Made by a program: the position numbers and the translations under genes
The notes under the pieces: generated by a model
What the model saw: the letters and a program-made list of their open reading frames with translations, nothing else
What the model was told of the DNA's origin: nothing
The model's database searches: none
From: JALZKA01 sp963753385
GTDB taxonomy: Bacteria; Actinomycetota; Thermoleophilia; Solirubrobacterales; 70-9
NCBI GenBank assembly: GCA_963753385.1
Contig: CAVWCC010000004.1
Coordinates: forward strand, 186,001-250,000
Length of the DNA: 64,000 bases
Direction: 5' to 3'
In this document: piece after piece, positions 17,669-25,367 of the stretch
Layout: every line of letters starts with the position of its first letter
Position numbering within the stretch: position 1 is the stretch's first letter

Positions 17669-19849
17669 TTATGACAAGGCAGTATGTCTAGTGTCCGGAC
17701 GTAGCGCACGGTTGCGGAGTCGCAGCGAGTTTCCAAGTACCGCGAAGCTCGAGAGCGCCATGAGCTTGTTCCCGGCTACGGGGCGGAGGCGCCCGGCCGC
17801 GGCCATCGGCAGCGCAATCGCGTTGTACCCCATGGCGGCGGCGAGGTTCTCCGCGATCGTGCGCCGCGTCGCGCGCGCGAGGCCGATCGCCAGGGCCACC
17901 GCTTCCAGGTCGGTGCGTGCAAGCGCGATGTCGGACGCGGCAGAGGCCACGTCGGCTGCAGACTCGACAGCGATCCCGAGATCCGCCTGGCTGAGTGCCG
18001 GGGCGTCGTTGACCCCATCCCCGACGAACGCGATCCTCCGCCCCTCCTCCTGAAGCTTGCGAATGACGTCCACCTTCTCGGCGGGCGACCGTCGGGCGAG
18101 CACGATGTCGATCCCGCATGCCTGTGCCACCGCTCGTGCCGCGGCGGGCTCGTCGCCCGTGAGCAGGGCCGTCGTCAGCCCAAGCCCCCGCAGCTGCGCC
18201 TGGCTCCGAGCGGCGTCCGGTCGCAACCGCTCGCTGACGACGATGATCGCGATCACCCGGTCGTCGATGCTCACCTGCAGCCCGATCGCGCCGGCCTCGA
18301 CTGCCTCGCTGGCAGCGGCCCGCAGACTCGGCCCGGCCGCCCGAAGCCCAGCTAGATCGTCGTCGACCCGCTGGACCGTCACGTCCTGGCCCTCGACACG
18401 CCCGCACTGGACCCCTGCCTTGGTGCTGTGCAGATTCGTCGCCGCAGGCAACACGCCGAGCCTCCGGCGCGCCGCGCGCTCGACCGCCCGAGCGACCGGA
18501 TGCCGCGACGTCGCCTCGACGGCCCCCGCCTTGCCGAGGATGTCGTTGGCGTCTGTGCCGGCCTCGACCACCACCCGCTCGACCGCCATCGTCCCATCGC
18601 TGAGGGTGCCGGTCTTGTCGAAGATCACGGTGTCGATGTCGCCCGCGACCTCGATCGCCCGGGGCGAGCGGATGAAGATGCCGAGCGCAGCGCCCCGGCC
18701 CCTGGCGACCGTGAGCCCCGCCGGGATCGCAAGGCCGAGCGCACATGGACACGCGGCAACCATCAGGGCGATGACGGGCTCGATGGCCTCGTCGATGCTC
18801 CGCTTGCGCATCCACCACGCGGCACCGGTAACCGTCGCAAGCAGCAGCACGGCCGGGACGAAGACCCTGGTGATCTGGTCCGCCAGGTCCTGGACCCGCG
18901 CACGCTCGGCACGGGCATCGGACATCGACCTGCCGATCCGCCCGAGCGTCGATTCATCGCCCACGGCCTCGACGCGCGCCTCGACGCCCCGCACCAGGTT
19001 GACGCAGCCCTCGGGAGCCCGTTCCCCCCGCCGGACCGTCACAGGCGCCGCCTCTCCGGTGATCAGCGAAAGATCCAGCGCGGTAGTGCCGCGCTCGATG
19101 CGGCAATCGGCGGGAACGATCGCCCCCGGATCGATCGCGACGAGATCTCCCGGCCGAAGAGATTCAACCGAGATCTGTTGCCCTCTTCCGGCCCGGTCGA
19201 CCCTCGTTGCCGTCCGAGGACCAGCGGACAGGAGCGCGAGTACGGCGTCGGCCGCGTGCTCCCGCGCCGACTCCTCGAGACGACGACTCGCCAGCGACGC
19301 GACCGTCACTCCGATCGGCGCGTCCACGTCGACCGCGCGAGGCTCGCCTTGGGCCACCGCCCTGACTCCCGAAACCAGCCCGAGACAGGAGCCCAGCGAC
19401 GCCAGGGTGTCCATCCCCGGAGATCCTCGCCGCAGCGAGCGGGCCGCGCGACGATGGATGTCCGCTCCGCCGATCCCGGAGATCGCCGCTGCAGCGACCA
19501 CCTGCCAGACGGTCCCGGTTCGGGATCGACCCCAGCGCGACCGGCGGAGCACGCTCACGGCGCTCGCGGCGACCAGGCACGCGGCCAGGCGGGCGTCCGA
19601 GCCAGTCCGAGCCGGCCGGCCGGGTCCCCGCGTGCGAACCTCCGCGCGATAGCCAACGCCCTCGACGGCCTCGATCAGTTCCGCCGGCGAGACCGAGCCG
19701 TTCTCGATCTCAGCGACCGCCACTCCCCTGACCAAGTCGACGCTGGCGTCAACGCCTGGAAGCTCAAGCAGCGCCCGCTCGACCCGCCCCGCGCATGCGG
19801 CGCACGACATCCCGTGGATCGTGAGCTCGCGGCGCTCGGCCGTGATCAA
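17669..19849 (-). CDS. copA: Heavy-metal (copper-type) P1B ATPase
   Basis: A 726-residue metal exporter of the inner membrane. It has an N-terminal HMA domain with GMSCAACAGRVERAL (Cys16, Cys19), the actuator motif LITGEAAPV, the transport-site motif AACPCALGLA (Cys367, Cys369), the phosphorylation site IFDKTGTLSDG (Asp411), the SRHPVARAVE HP motif and GDGVNDAPAL. Late helices carry GYNAIALP and MALSSFAVLGNSLRL, the YN and MxxSS signatures of Cu+ ATPases. The membrane segments before the actuator domain are short and poorly hydrophobic, which is unusual. The chosen start is a TTG at 19849 that overlaps the upstream small gene's TGA (TTGA). Confidence 0.85.
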   Translation of the reverse strand: MITAERRELTIHGMSCAACAGRVERALLELPGVDASVDLVRGVAVAEIENGSVSPAELIEAVEGVGYRAEVRTRGPGRPARTGSDARLAACLVAASAVSVLRRSRWGRSRTGTVWQVVAAAAISGIGGADIHRRAARSLRRGSPGMDTLASLGSCLGLVSGVRAVAQGEPRAVDVDAPIGVTVASLASRRLEESAREHAADAVLALLSAGPRTATRVDRAGRGQQISVESLRPGDLVAIDPGAIVPADCRIERGTTALDLSLITGEAAPVTVRRGERAPEGCVNLVRGVEARVEAVGDESTLGRIGRSMSDARAERARVQDLADQITRVFVPAVLLLATVTGAAWWMRKRSIDEAIEPVIALMVAACPCALGLAIPAGLTVARGRGAALGIFIRSPRAIEVAGDIDTVIFDKTGTLSDGTMAVERVVVEAGTDANDILGKAGAVEATSRHPVARAVERAARRRLGVLPAATNLHSTKAGVQCGRVEGQDVTVQRVDDDLAGLRAAGPSLRAAASEAVEAGAIGLQVSIDDRVIAIIVVSERLRPDAARSQAQLRGLGLTTALLTGDEPAAARAVAQACGIDIVLARRSPAEKVDVIRKLQEEGRRIAFVGDGVNDAPALSQADLGIAVESAADVASAASDIALARTDLEAVALAIGLARATRRTIAENLAAAMGYNAIALPMAAAGRLRPVAGNKLMALSSFAVLGNSLRLRNRALRPDTRHTALS

Positions 19850-20016
19850 GCGGCCCGCCGCCGCGGTGAGCGGTCGCGCAGCAGGCCCGCGGCCCGCAGC
19901 CGCACGCAGACCTCGTTCCACAGCTTTGCGTTCATCCACGTACTGGCGTCCAGTGCGCTGGCGGCCATGCGCTTGCCCCGTGCGCGAAGGTCCTCGGAAG
20001 TGAGACCGCCAGACAT
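19846..20016 (-). CDS. Small basic hypothetical protein, coupled to the P-type ATPase
   Basis: A 56-residue Arg/Ala-rich peptide (MSGGLTSEDLRARGKRMAAS, ending SPRRRAA), with one Trp-Met-Asn stretch (DASTWMNAKLW). I do not recognise a family. Its ATG shares a base with the stop of the preceding tiny gene (TGATG), and its own stop overlaps the ATPase TTG. That double coupling is the main evidence that it is real. It could modulate the transporter, but nothing in the sequence proves it. Confidence 0.5.
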   Translation of the reverse strand: MSGGLTSEDLRARGKRMAASALDASTWMNAKLWNEVCVRLRAAGLLRDRSPRRRAA

Positions 20017-20150
20017 CAGGATCGCGCGGAAGGGCTTAGGCCCCACTGGGCGCGCAGGCTCGAGCCGCGCACGACGGCGTCGGGCCGCTCGCCGTTCAGA
20101 ATGCTGCGCAGCCCCGTGATCACGAGTGCGAAGAGGATGCAGCAGGGCAT
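20016..20150 (-). CDS. Tiny hydrophobic Cys-Cys peptide, first gene of the ATPase operon
   Basis: A 44-residue open frame starting MPCCILFALVITGLRSIL: a short hydrophobic helix with a Cys-Cys pair, then a polar tail. It begins at the ATG at 20150, about 35 bases from the divergent promoter region, and ends in a TGA that overlaps the next gene's ATG. The size and Cys-Cys membrane helix would suit a metal-linked membrane peptide, which is inference. It is too short for a confident call on its own; the overlaps on its downstream side raise the odds. Confidence 0.42.
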   Translation of the reverse strand: MPCCILFALVITGLRSILNGERPDAVVRGSSLRAQWGLSPSARS

Positions 20151-20183
20151 CCCCGTATGGTATCAGCCACCTAAGCCACTGGG

Positions 20184-20198
20184 TTGTCGATATGTCTA
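20184..20198. promoter_or_regulatory. Weak copy of the TAGAC-N5-GTCTA operator
   Basis: TTGTC-GATAT-GTCTA matches the operator consensus of this window at 8 of 10 arm positions. It lies in the divergent gap between the ATPase operon (minus) and the acyl-CoA synthetase (plus). On its own the match could be chance; its value is as one member of the series described for 38441-38455. Confidence 0.3.
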
Positions 20199-20226
20199 CT
20201 GAATAGGTACCATCGCCGCACGCCGT

Positions 20227-22443
20227 ATGACCTCCGAGCCAGCACCCTCCCGTCCCTCGGAACGCCCGCCGCAGCCCTCTTCATCGGGCCCGCAGCACGA
20301 GCGTCGCTTCCCCCGCGAGCGCGTGACCAGGTTGATGAACCCAAACGGGGTCGCCCTGGTGGGAGCCAGCACGCGCTCGGCATGGACCCGCATGGCTCTG
20401 GACGCCTTTCAGGCCTACGGGTTCGAGGGCGACCTCCACCTGATCAACCGCCGTGGCACTCCGGTCCACGGACGGCCCACCTCTCCTTCCTGCCAGGCGT
20501 TGGGTGAGGCGATCGATCTGGCAGTGATCCTCACGCCGGCGTCGGCCGTCGAAGAGGTCCTCCGTGACGTGGCGTCGGCGGGCGCTCACTCGGCCGTCAT
20601 CCTGGCCGGCGGATATGCCGAGACGCAGGGCGCGGCCGAGGCACAGCACCGTCTCATCGAGCTCGCGCGGGAGCTCGACCTCCTCATCGTGGGGCCGAAC
20701 TGCCTCGGCTTCGTCAACGTCATCGACCGCAAGCCATGCTGGGTCGGAGCATCCCCCGAGCGGATCGTTCCCGGGCCCCTCGCAATCGTCTCCCAGAGCG
20801 GTGCGGTGGGATCGACGCTGCTTCGCTACGCGGCAGACCAGGATCTCGGCGTCTCCCACCTCGTCACGACCGGCAACCAGGCGAACCTTGACATCCTCGA
20901 TGCGATCGGAGCGTTGCTTGAGGATCCACGCGTCCGGGCCGTCGCCACGTTCGCCGAATCGCTGACCGATGCCGAGGAGTTCTTCGACGTGGCCGCGCGG
21001 GCGCGCGAGCTCTCGAAGGCGATCGTCATGCTTAAGGCCGGGCGCAGCGCCCTCGCAGCCGAGATCGCCCGAACCCACACGGGCGCCCTCGTCGGCGACG
21101 ATCGACTCGTCGAGGCGGCGCTCCGGCGGGCGGGCGTCATCCGCGTTCACTCGCTCGAGGAGCTGGTCCTTACCGGCTCGTTGATCGCCGAAGTCGGCCC
21201 GCTGGGCACCGGCGGGGTGTACTTCGTCTCTCCGTCAGGAGGCGCCTGCGATCTGATCGCCGACACGGCCGACGCTGTTGGCCTGCCCCTGCCTCAGCCG
21301 CCGGCCGAGACGACCACCGCCCTCGCAGAGCGCTTGCCATCCGGAGCCGTCGCCCGCAACCCGGTCGACGTGACCGGTGCGACCTTGAGGGACCCCGAAC
21401 TGCTCGCAGACGTGATCAAGCTCCTGGGAAGCAGCGACGACACGGCCCTGGTGGGCTGCATTGGCTCGGTCGCCGGGCGTAACCAGGTAGGGATGCTGCG
21501 AGGGCTCGGCGACGGCCTCACAGCATCGGGCAAGCCCGGTGTGTTGATCGCACAGACCGCTCAGACGATCGGCCCGCGAGTTCGAGAGAAGGCGCGTGAG
21601 TGCGGTGTGCCTCACTTGATCGCCGGCCTGAGCTGCGCGATGGTCGCCCTCGGTCACCTCTCGGCATGGAGCGCGTACCTTCGCGAACCGTCGTGGCGTC
21701 GCGAGCGCCCGGAGGCCGATGCCCCGGGGCGCCCCGATACCGTTCAGCTCTCAGAGGCCCAGGCGCTTGCGATGCTCGAGGAGCAGGGCGTGAGAACGCC
21801 CCGGTGGAAGCTCGCGCGCACGCCGAGTGAAGCGGTGGCGGCCGCCGCGGCGATCGGAGAGCCCGTCGTCGTGAAGGTCTGCTCACCGGCGATCGCTCAC
21901 AAGTCGGACTTCGGCGGCGTCGCACTGAACCTCGATACGCCCGAAGCGGTCGCTGCCGCATTCGCGTCCGTTACCACTCGCGCGGCGGAGGCCCACGCCG
22001 ACGCTCCGATCGAGGGCGCCATCGTCGCGGCGATGCGCCCTCCTGCGCTCGAGCTCTTGGTGGGCATCGTGGCGGACGAGATCTGGGGGCTCACGCTCGC
22101 GGTCGGTTTCGGCGGCGCCTGGGTCGATGTCCTCGATGACACGAGCGTCCGGCTGTTGCCGGTCAGTGGCGCCGATGTGCGGTCCATGCTCGGAGAGCTC
22201 CGCGGGGCGCGCCTGCTCGACGGCCCGCGTGGCGCGCCGGCTGCCGACCTGGACGCGCTGGTGGAGGCGATCCTCGGCATCGCCCGGGCGGCCGAATCGC
22301 TTGGGTCGCGAATGGCGGCGCTCGAGGTCAACCCGCTATGGGTCAACGGCTCCGAGGTTGAGGCGCTTGACGCACTGTGCACGCTTCGAACGCCCCTGAC
22401 CCCGCACGAACGTGAGGTCGCGCGCCTCGTCGATCACATATAA
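20227..22443 (+). CDS. ADP-forming acyl-CoA synthetase (acetate--CoA ligase family)
   Basis: A 738-residue fused enzyme that interconverts an acid, CoA and ATP with acyl-CoA, ADP and phosphate. Order of parts: a CoA-binding Rossmann domain (PNGVALVGASTRSAW, NRRGTPVHGRP), a succinyl-CoA-ligase-like domain with VGPNCLGFVN and SQSGAVGSTLL, the phospho-His site ARTHTGALVGDDRLV, then a C-terminal ATP-grasp domain (PVVVKVCSPAIAHKSDFGGV, ALEVNPLWV). All the catalytic blocks are present. It stands alone on the plus strand, divergent from the ATPase operon. Its last codons lie in an imperfect 52-bp direct repeat shared with 24566-24617. The acid substrate is not evident; aryl or branched acids are possible given the neighbourhood. 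Confidence 0.9.
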   Translation: MTSEPAPSRPSERPPQPSSSGPQHERRFPRERVTRLMNPNGVALVGASTRSAWTRMALDAFQAYGFEGDLHLINRRGTPVHGRPTSPSCQALGEAIDLAVILTPASAVEEVLRDVASAGAHSAVILAGGYAETQGAAEAQHRLIELARELDLLIVGPNCLGFVNVIDRKPCWVGASPERIVPGPLAIVSQSGAVGSTLLRYAADQDLGVSHLVTTGNQANLDILDAIGALLEDPRVRAVATFAESLTDAEEFFDVAARARELSKAIVMLKAGRSALAAEIARTHTGALVGDDRLVEAALRRAGVIRVHSLEELVLTGSLIAEVGPLGTGGVYFVSPSGGACDLIADTADAVGLPLPQPPAETTTALAERLPSGAVARNPVDVTGATLRDPELLADVIKLLGSSDDTALVGCIGSVAGRNQVGMLRGLGDGLTASGKPGVLIAQTAQTIGPRVREKARECGVPHLIAGLSCAMVALGHLSAWSAYLREPSWRRERPEADAPGRPDTVQLSEAQALAMLEEQGVRTPRWKLARTPSEAVAAAAAIGEPVVVKVCSPAIAHKSDFGGVALNLDTPEAVAAAFASVTTRAAEAHADAPIEGAIVAAMRPPALELLVGIVADEIWGLTLAVGFGGAWVDVLDDTSVRLLPVSGADVRSMLGELRGARLLDGPRGAPAADLDALVEAILGIARAAESLGSRMAALEVNPLWVNGSEVEALDALCTLRTPLTPHEREVARLVDHI

Positions 22444-22458
22444 CCGCCCAGGCCCCCG
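22407..22458. repeat. Imperfect direct repeat, left copy (flanks NHL-RTX gene)
   Basis: This stretch matches 24566-24617 at 46 of 52 positions in the same orientation. It covers the end of the acyl-CoA synthetase (EVARLVDHI) and, read on the minus strand, the codons DGGGLGGYM and a stop, almost the same as the real SDR C-terminus at the right copy. So an SDR-end remnant persists here. The two copies bracket the NHL-RTX gene. Confidence 0.75.
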
Positions 22459-22510
22459 CCGTCGATACCCAGCCGGCCCGCGCTAGGAATCGGTCGCAAG
22501 ATGCGGCAGA

Positions 22511-24307
22511 TCAGCTGGCTATGCGGACCCGATCACAGGACTTGCCGACACGGTCGATTGGGTCGGCGCGGGCGATGTCGCGACGGCCGTGGTCGCAGCT
22601 CACCACGTCGCGCTCGCCGTCGACGGCGTTGATCCGGTCGTTGCCGGCGCCGCCCCTGATCCGGTCCTTGCCGGCGCCGCCGCTGATCCGGTCGTTGCCG
22701 GCGCCGCCGCTGACGCGGTCAGCGCCGCCGTTGCCTCGAACCCAGTCGCGGCCGGCGCCGCCGCTGATCCGGTCGTCGCCGACGCCGCCGCTGACGCGGT
22801 CAGGGCCGCGGTCGCCCCTGACGACGTCCTCGCCGCTGTTGCCTCGAACCCAGTCGCGGCCGGGGCTGCCCCGAACCGTGTCATCGCCGGCGTCGCCGCG
22901 GAGGCCGTCATCGCCCCGGCCGCCATAGATGCAGTCGTCACCTGCCCCTCCGCGCAGCTCGTCGTTACCGCCGCGCCCCCAGATCGCATCACCGTCGTAA
23001 GTCGGCGGCATGCTCTCGTCCGTGTCGCGGGTCTGAGTTCCGAGACGCTCGAGACTGCATGGCGCCAGAGGCCGGCCACCGCCACCGCCACCTGGTCCAC
23101 CGGCGAGGATGTCGTAGGCCACTGTTGTGCTTGAGAAGATCGCGTAGCTGAGCGGCACAAGGAGCTGGTTCGGACACGCCAGTTCGCTTCCCCCGCGCTC
23201 GGGGGCGCTCCACGGCACGCCTCTGCCGGCCACGGTCGATATGACGCCGCCCGGCGACACTCGACGCACGACATGGTTGGCGGTGTCGCTGACGAAGTAG
23301 CCTCGGTCCTCACTGCCAAGGATCGCGACGCCGCCCTGAGGGGCGTAGAGCCGGGCCGCAGGCGCGGGGCCGCCGTCGCCGGAATAGCCAGCCAGCCCGG
23401 TCCCAGCGATGGTGGTGATGTTGCCTTGGCGGGACACCTTGCGCAGCGCGTGGTTGCAGGTGTCGGCAATCACGTAACCCCCGTCGCGGGTCGCGGTGAT
23501 CTTCTCGGGAATGAAGAGCTCGGCGGCACTGGCGGGGCCGCCGTCGCCGGAGTAGCCGGGGGTCCCGGTGCCGGCGATGGTGGTGATGACGCCCGTGTTC
23601 GGGGAGATGCTCCGGATGCGGTGGTTCAGGCCGTCGGCGATGAGGATGCTGCCACCGGGCGTCACGGCGATGCCTTCGGGGCGATTGATCTGGGCGAGGG
23701 TCGGGTGGCCGCCGTCCCCGGAGTAGCCGGGGGTCCCGGTGCCAGCGATTGTTGTGATGGTCCCGTTCGGGAACACCCGCCGAATTCGGTTGTTGAAGGT
23801 GTCGGCGATGACGAAGCTCCCGTCCGGCATCGGGGCCGCGTCCTCGGGGCCGAGCAGCCGGGCCTCGGTCGCAGGTCCGCCGTCGCCGGAGTACCCGGGT
23901 GTGTCGCCGCCCGCAACCGTGGTGATGGTGCCGTCCGGCGAGACCCGTCGGACGCGACCCCCGCTGCTCTCGGCGATGAGGAAGCCCCCGGCGGGCAGCA
24001 CAGCGACGCCTTGGGGCTGAGTGATGCGCGCCTCGGTCGCGGGACCGCCGTCGCCGGAGTAGCCGGGTACGCCCGTACCGGCCACGACGGTGGCGATCCC
24101 AGCGGACGACACCTTCAGGATGCGGTTCCTGCCGGTGTCGGAGATGAGCACGCCGCCGTCCAAGGTCGTGGACATGCCTTCGGGGAAGATGAGCGTCTCG
24201 TCGGTTGCGGTCGCGGCCACCGCGGATGCAGGAGCCCAGAGCGAGGCAAGCACCACCATCGAAGCGAAACACACGACCAACTTCCGAGCACGAACAGCAA
24301 ACGACAT
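22511..24307 (-). CDS. Secreted NHL-repeat propeller with RTX-like calcium-binding tail (paralogue 2)
   Basis: A 598-residue exported protein. A signal peptide (KLVVCFASMVVLASLWAPAS, then AVAA) is followed by six NHL blades built on ITTIAGTGTPGYSGDGGPA. A Gly/Pro linker leads to about 14 copies of an RTX-like nonapeptide (GGAGNDRISGG, GDAGDDTVRGS, GNSGEDVVRGD). The consensus GGxGxDxx implies a calcium-bound beta-roll. The end has two Cys (VVSCDHGRRD, GKSCDRV) that could close the roll. The ATG at 24307 has a good ribosome site (GGGGAGAGG). A TAGAC-N5-GTATA operator-like site lies 45 bases upstream. It is bracketed by imperfect direct repeats. Function is probably extracellular or surface binding; no catalytic motif is visible. 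Confidence 0.85.
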   Translation of the reverse strand: MSFAVRARKLVVCFASMVVLASLWAPASAVAATATDETLIFPEGMSTTLDGGVLISDTGRNRILKVSSAGIATVVAGTGVPGYSGDGGPATEARITQPQGVAVLPAGGFLIAESSGGRVRRVSPDGTITTVAGGDTPGYSGDGGPATEARLLGPEDAAPMPDGSFVIADTFNNRIRRVFPNGTITTIAGTGTPGYSGDGGHPTLAQINRPEGIAVTPGGSILIADGLNHRIRSISPNTGVITTIAGTGTPGYSGDGGPASAAELFIPEKITATRDGGYVIADTCNHALRKVSRQGNITTIAGTGLAGYSGDGGPAPAARLYAPQGGVAILGSEDRGYFVSDTANHVVRRVSPGGVISTVAGRGVPWSAPERGGSELACPNQLLVPLSYAIFSSTTVAYDILAGGPGGGGGGRPLAPCSLERLGTQTRDTDESMPPTYDGDAIWGRGGNDELRGGAGDDCIYGGRGDDGLRGDAGDDTVRGSPGRDWVRGNSGEDVVRGDRGPDRVSGGVGDDRISGGAGRDWVRGNGGADRVSGGAGNDRISGGAGKDRIRGGAGNDRINAVDGERDVVSCDHGRRDIARADPIDRVGKSCDRVRIAS

Positions 24308-24351
24308 CACTGCACCTCTCCCCGGTCTCCCCCCGACGACGGCACCTACTA

Positions 24352-24366
24352 TAGACACCATGTATA
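24352..24366. promoter_or_regulatory. Operator-like inverted repeat upstream of NHL-RTX gene
   Basis: TAGAC-ACCAT-GTATA matches the TAGAC-N5-GTCTA consensus at 9 of 10 arm positions, about 45 bases before the ATG of the NHL-RTX gene. It overlaps a TATAGA/TATATG AT-rich core that may be the promoter. It is one of the five best copies in the window. Confidence 0.5.
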
Positions 24367-24565
24367 TGGATTGCAACAGAGCGTCTGTTCACTCCACGTA
24401 TTGCCTAGCCACTGGGGATGCTGGTCGCTCATTGCGGTCTCCTGCCCACGGCTCGGCGTCGGTCAGGTCGCCGAACCGCCGCTCCCAGCCGGGAGACGGC
24501 TGGACCTGGATGGCCGAGACGCCCGGGTGTACTGCGGTCAACGTCCATGGCCCGGAGACGCCGCG

Positions 24566-24617
24566 CGAACCTGAGGTCGCGCGGCTCGTCGATCACATGT
24601 AGCCGCCGAGGCCGCCG
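24566..24617. repeat. Imperfect direct repeat, right copy
   Basis: The right-hand partner of 22407-22458 (46 of 52 identical). On the minus strand it encodes the true C-terminus of the SDR (GGLGGYM). On the plus strand it preserves EVARLVDHM and a stop, the last residues of the acyl-CoA synthetase, although no such gene is here. Between the NHL-RTX gene and this repeat (24308-24565) I find no other credible gene. Confidence 0.75.
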
Positions 24618-25351
24618 TCCACGAACAGGGTGCGGCCGGTAATGAACTGCGCGCCATCGCTGGCAAGGAAGGTGACCACGGGCGCGATGTCGGTCAGCGG
24701 GTCGCCCACACGGCGCATCGGATGGGTTGCCACGATCCGCTCGAGCGCACCCTCGCCCAGTCCTTCGACGGTGCTGTCGAAGGTCGGGGTCTTGGCCATT
24801 GGGACGACGCAGTTGACGGTGATGCCGTACTGAGCCCATTCGTTGGCGGCTGACTTCGATAGCCCGCGGATCGCCTCTTTGGCGGCGTTGTAGCTCGCCC
24901 GCATCGCGCTCCCTCCTGTCCCGGAACCCGATCCGAAGTTGATGATGCGCCCGCCCCGCTCGCGCATGTGCGGAAAGCACGCCTGCATGAAGTTGAACGT
25001 GCCGAGCACGTTTACGTCGAGCGCCAGCTTCAGATCCTCCTCGGTCTGCTCTTCGAGCGGGCCGGGCGTGAAAGCGGTCGCGAGGTTGACGAGGACGTCG
25101 ACGGGCCCGTTCTCGCTGACGGCTTCGGCAACCGCCTCGTCGACCTGACTGCGATCCGTGACATCGCAGACGCGTCTCAGGGACTGTCCGCCCTCGGCCT
25201 CGACCAGACGGCCGGTCTCCTCGAGGCCCGCCTCGTCGAGGTCGACGGTCAGCACCCGGCCCCCCTCCCTCGTAGCCAGCTGCGCGGTCGCTTGGCCGAT
25301 GCCTTGCGCTGCGCCGGTCACGACGATGCTCTTGCCATCCAAGGTACTCAC
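24593..25351 (-). CDS. SDR-family oxidoreductase
   Basis: A 252-residue classical short-chain dehydrogenase: SIVVTGAAQGIGQATAQLA, the Asp after strand 2 (LTVDLDEAG, which favours NAD+), catalytic Ser in INFGSGSGTGG, Tyr and Lys in SYNAAKEAIRGL, and the end TGRTLFVDGGLGGYM. The NNAG motif reads LVNLATAFT, a deviation. It starts at GTG 25351, 16 bases after the LLM monooxygenase stop, so the two are likely co-transcribed. The last residues lie in the 52-bp repeat. A role oxidising an alcohol produced by the monooxygenase is plausible. Confidence 0.88.
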   Translation of the reverse strand: MSTLDGKSIVVTGAAQGIGQATAQLATREGGRVLTVDLDEAGLEETGRLVEAEGGQSLRRVCDVTDRSQVDEAVAEAVSENGPVDVLVNLATAFTPGPLEEQTEEDLKLALDVNVLGTFNFMQACFPHMRERGGRIINFGSGSGTGGSAMRASYNAAKEAIRGLSKSAANEWAQYGITVNCVVPMAKTPTFDSTVEGLGEGALERIVATHPMRRVGDPLTDIAPVVTFLASDGAQFITGRTLFVDGGLGGYM

Positions 25352-25367
25352 GACGACCTCCGACTCG

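Noticed and set aside
17676..17690. Another copy of the TAGAC-N5-GTCTA operator (AAGGC-AGTAT-GTCTA)
   Set aside because: It lies inside the 3' end of the P-ATPase gene and matches only one arm; considered chance.
18057..20119. Long plus-strand open frames of over 500 codons
   Set aside because: They are antisense to the P-type ATPase, are Arg/Ser/Pro-rich and lack any domain, whereas the minus strand has all the P-ATPase motifs.
22561..22930. Short tandem DNA repeats that could be taken for a CRISPR array or minisatellite
   Set aside because: The repeats are 27-base codon blocks for RTX-like GGxGxDxx peptides, in frame inside the NHL-RTX gene, with no constant repeat/unique spacer structure.
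24390..24602. Possible small plus-strand gene ending EVARLVDHM
   Set aside because: Only the last 10 or so residues resemble a real protein (the acyl-CoA synthetase end); the rest has no similarity I recognise and no start with a ribosome site. Treated as a repeat remnant.
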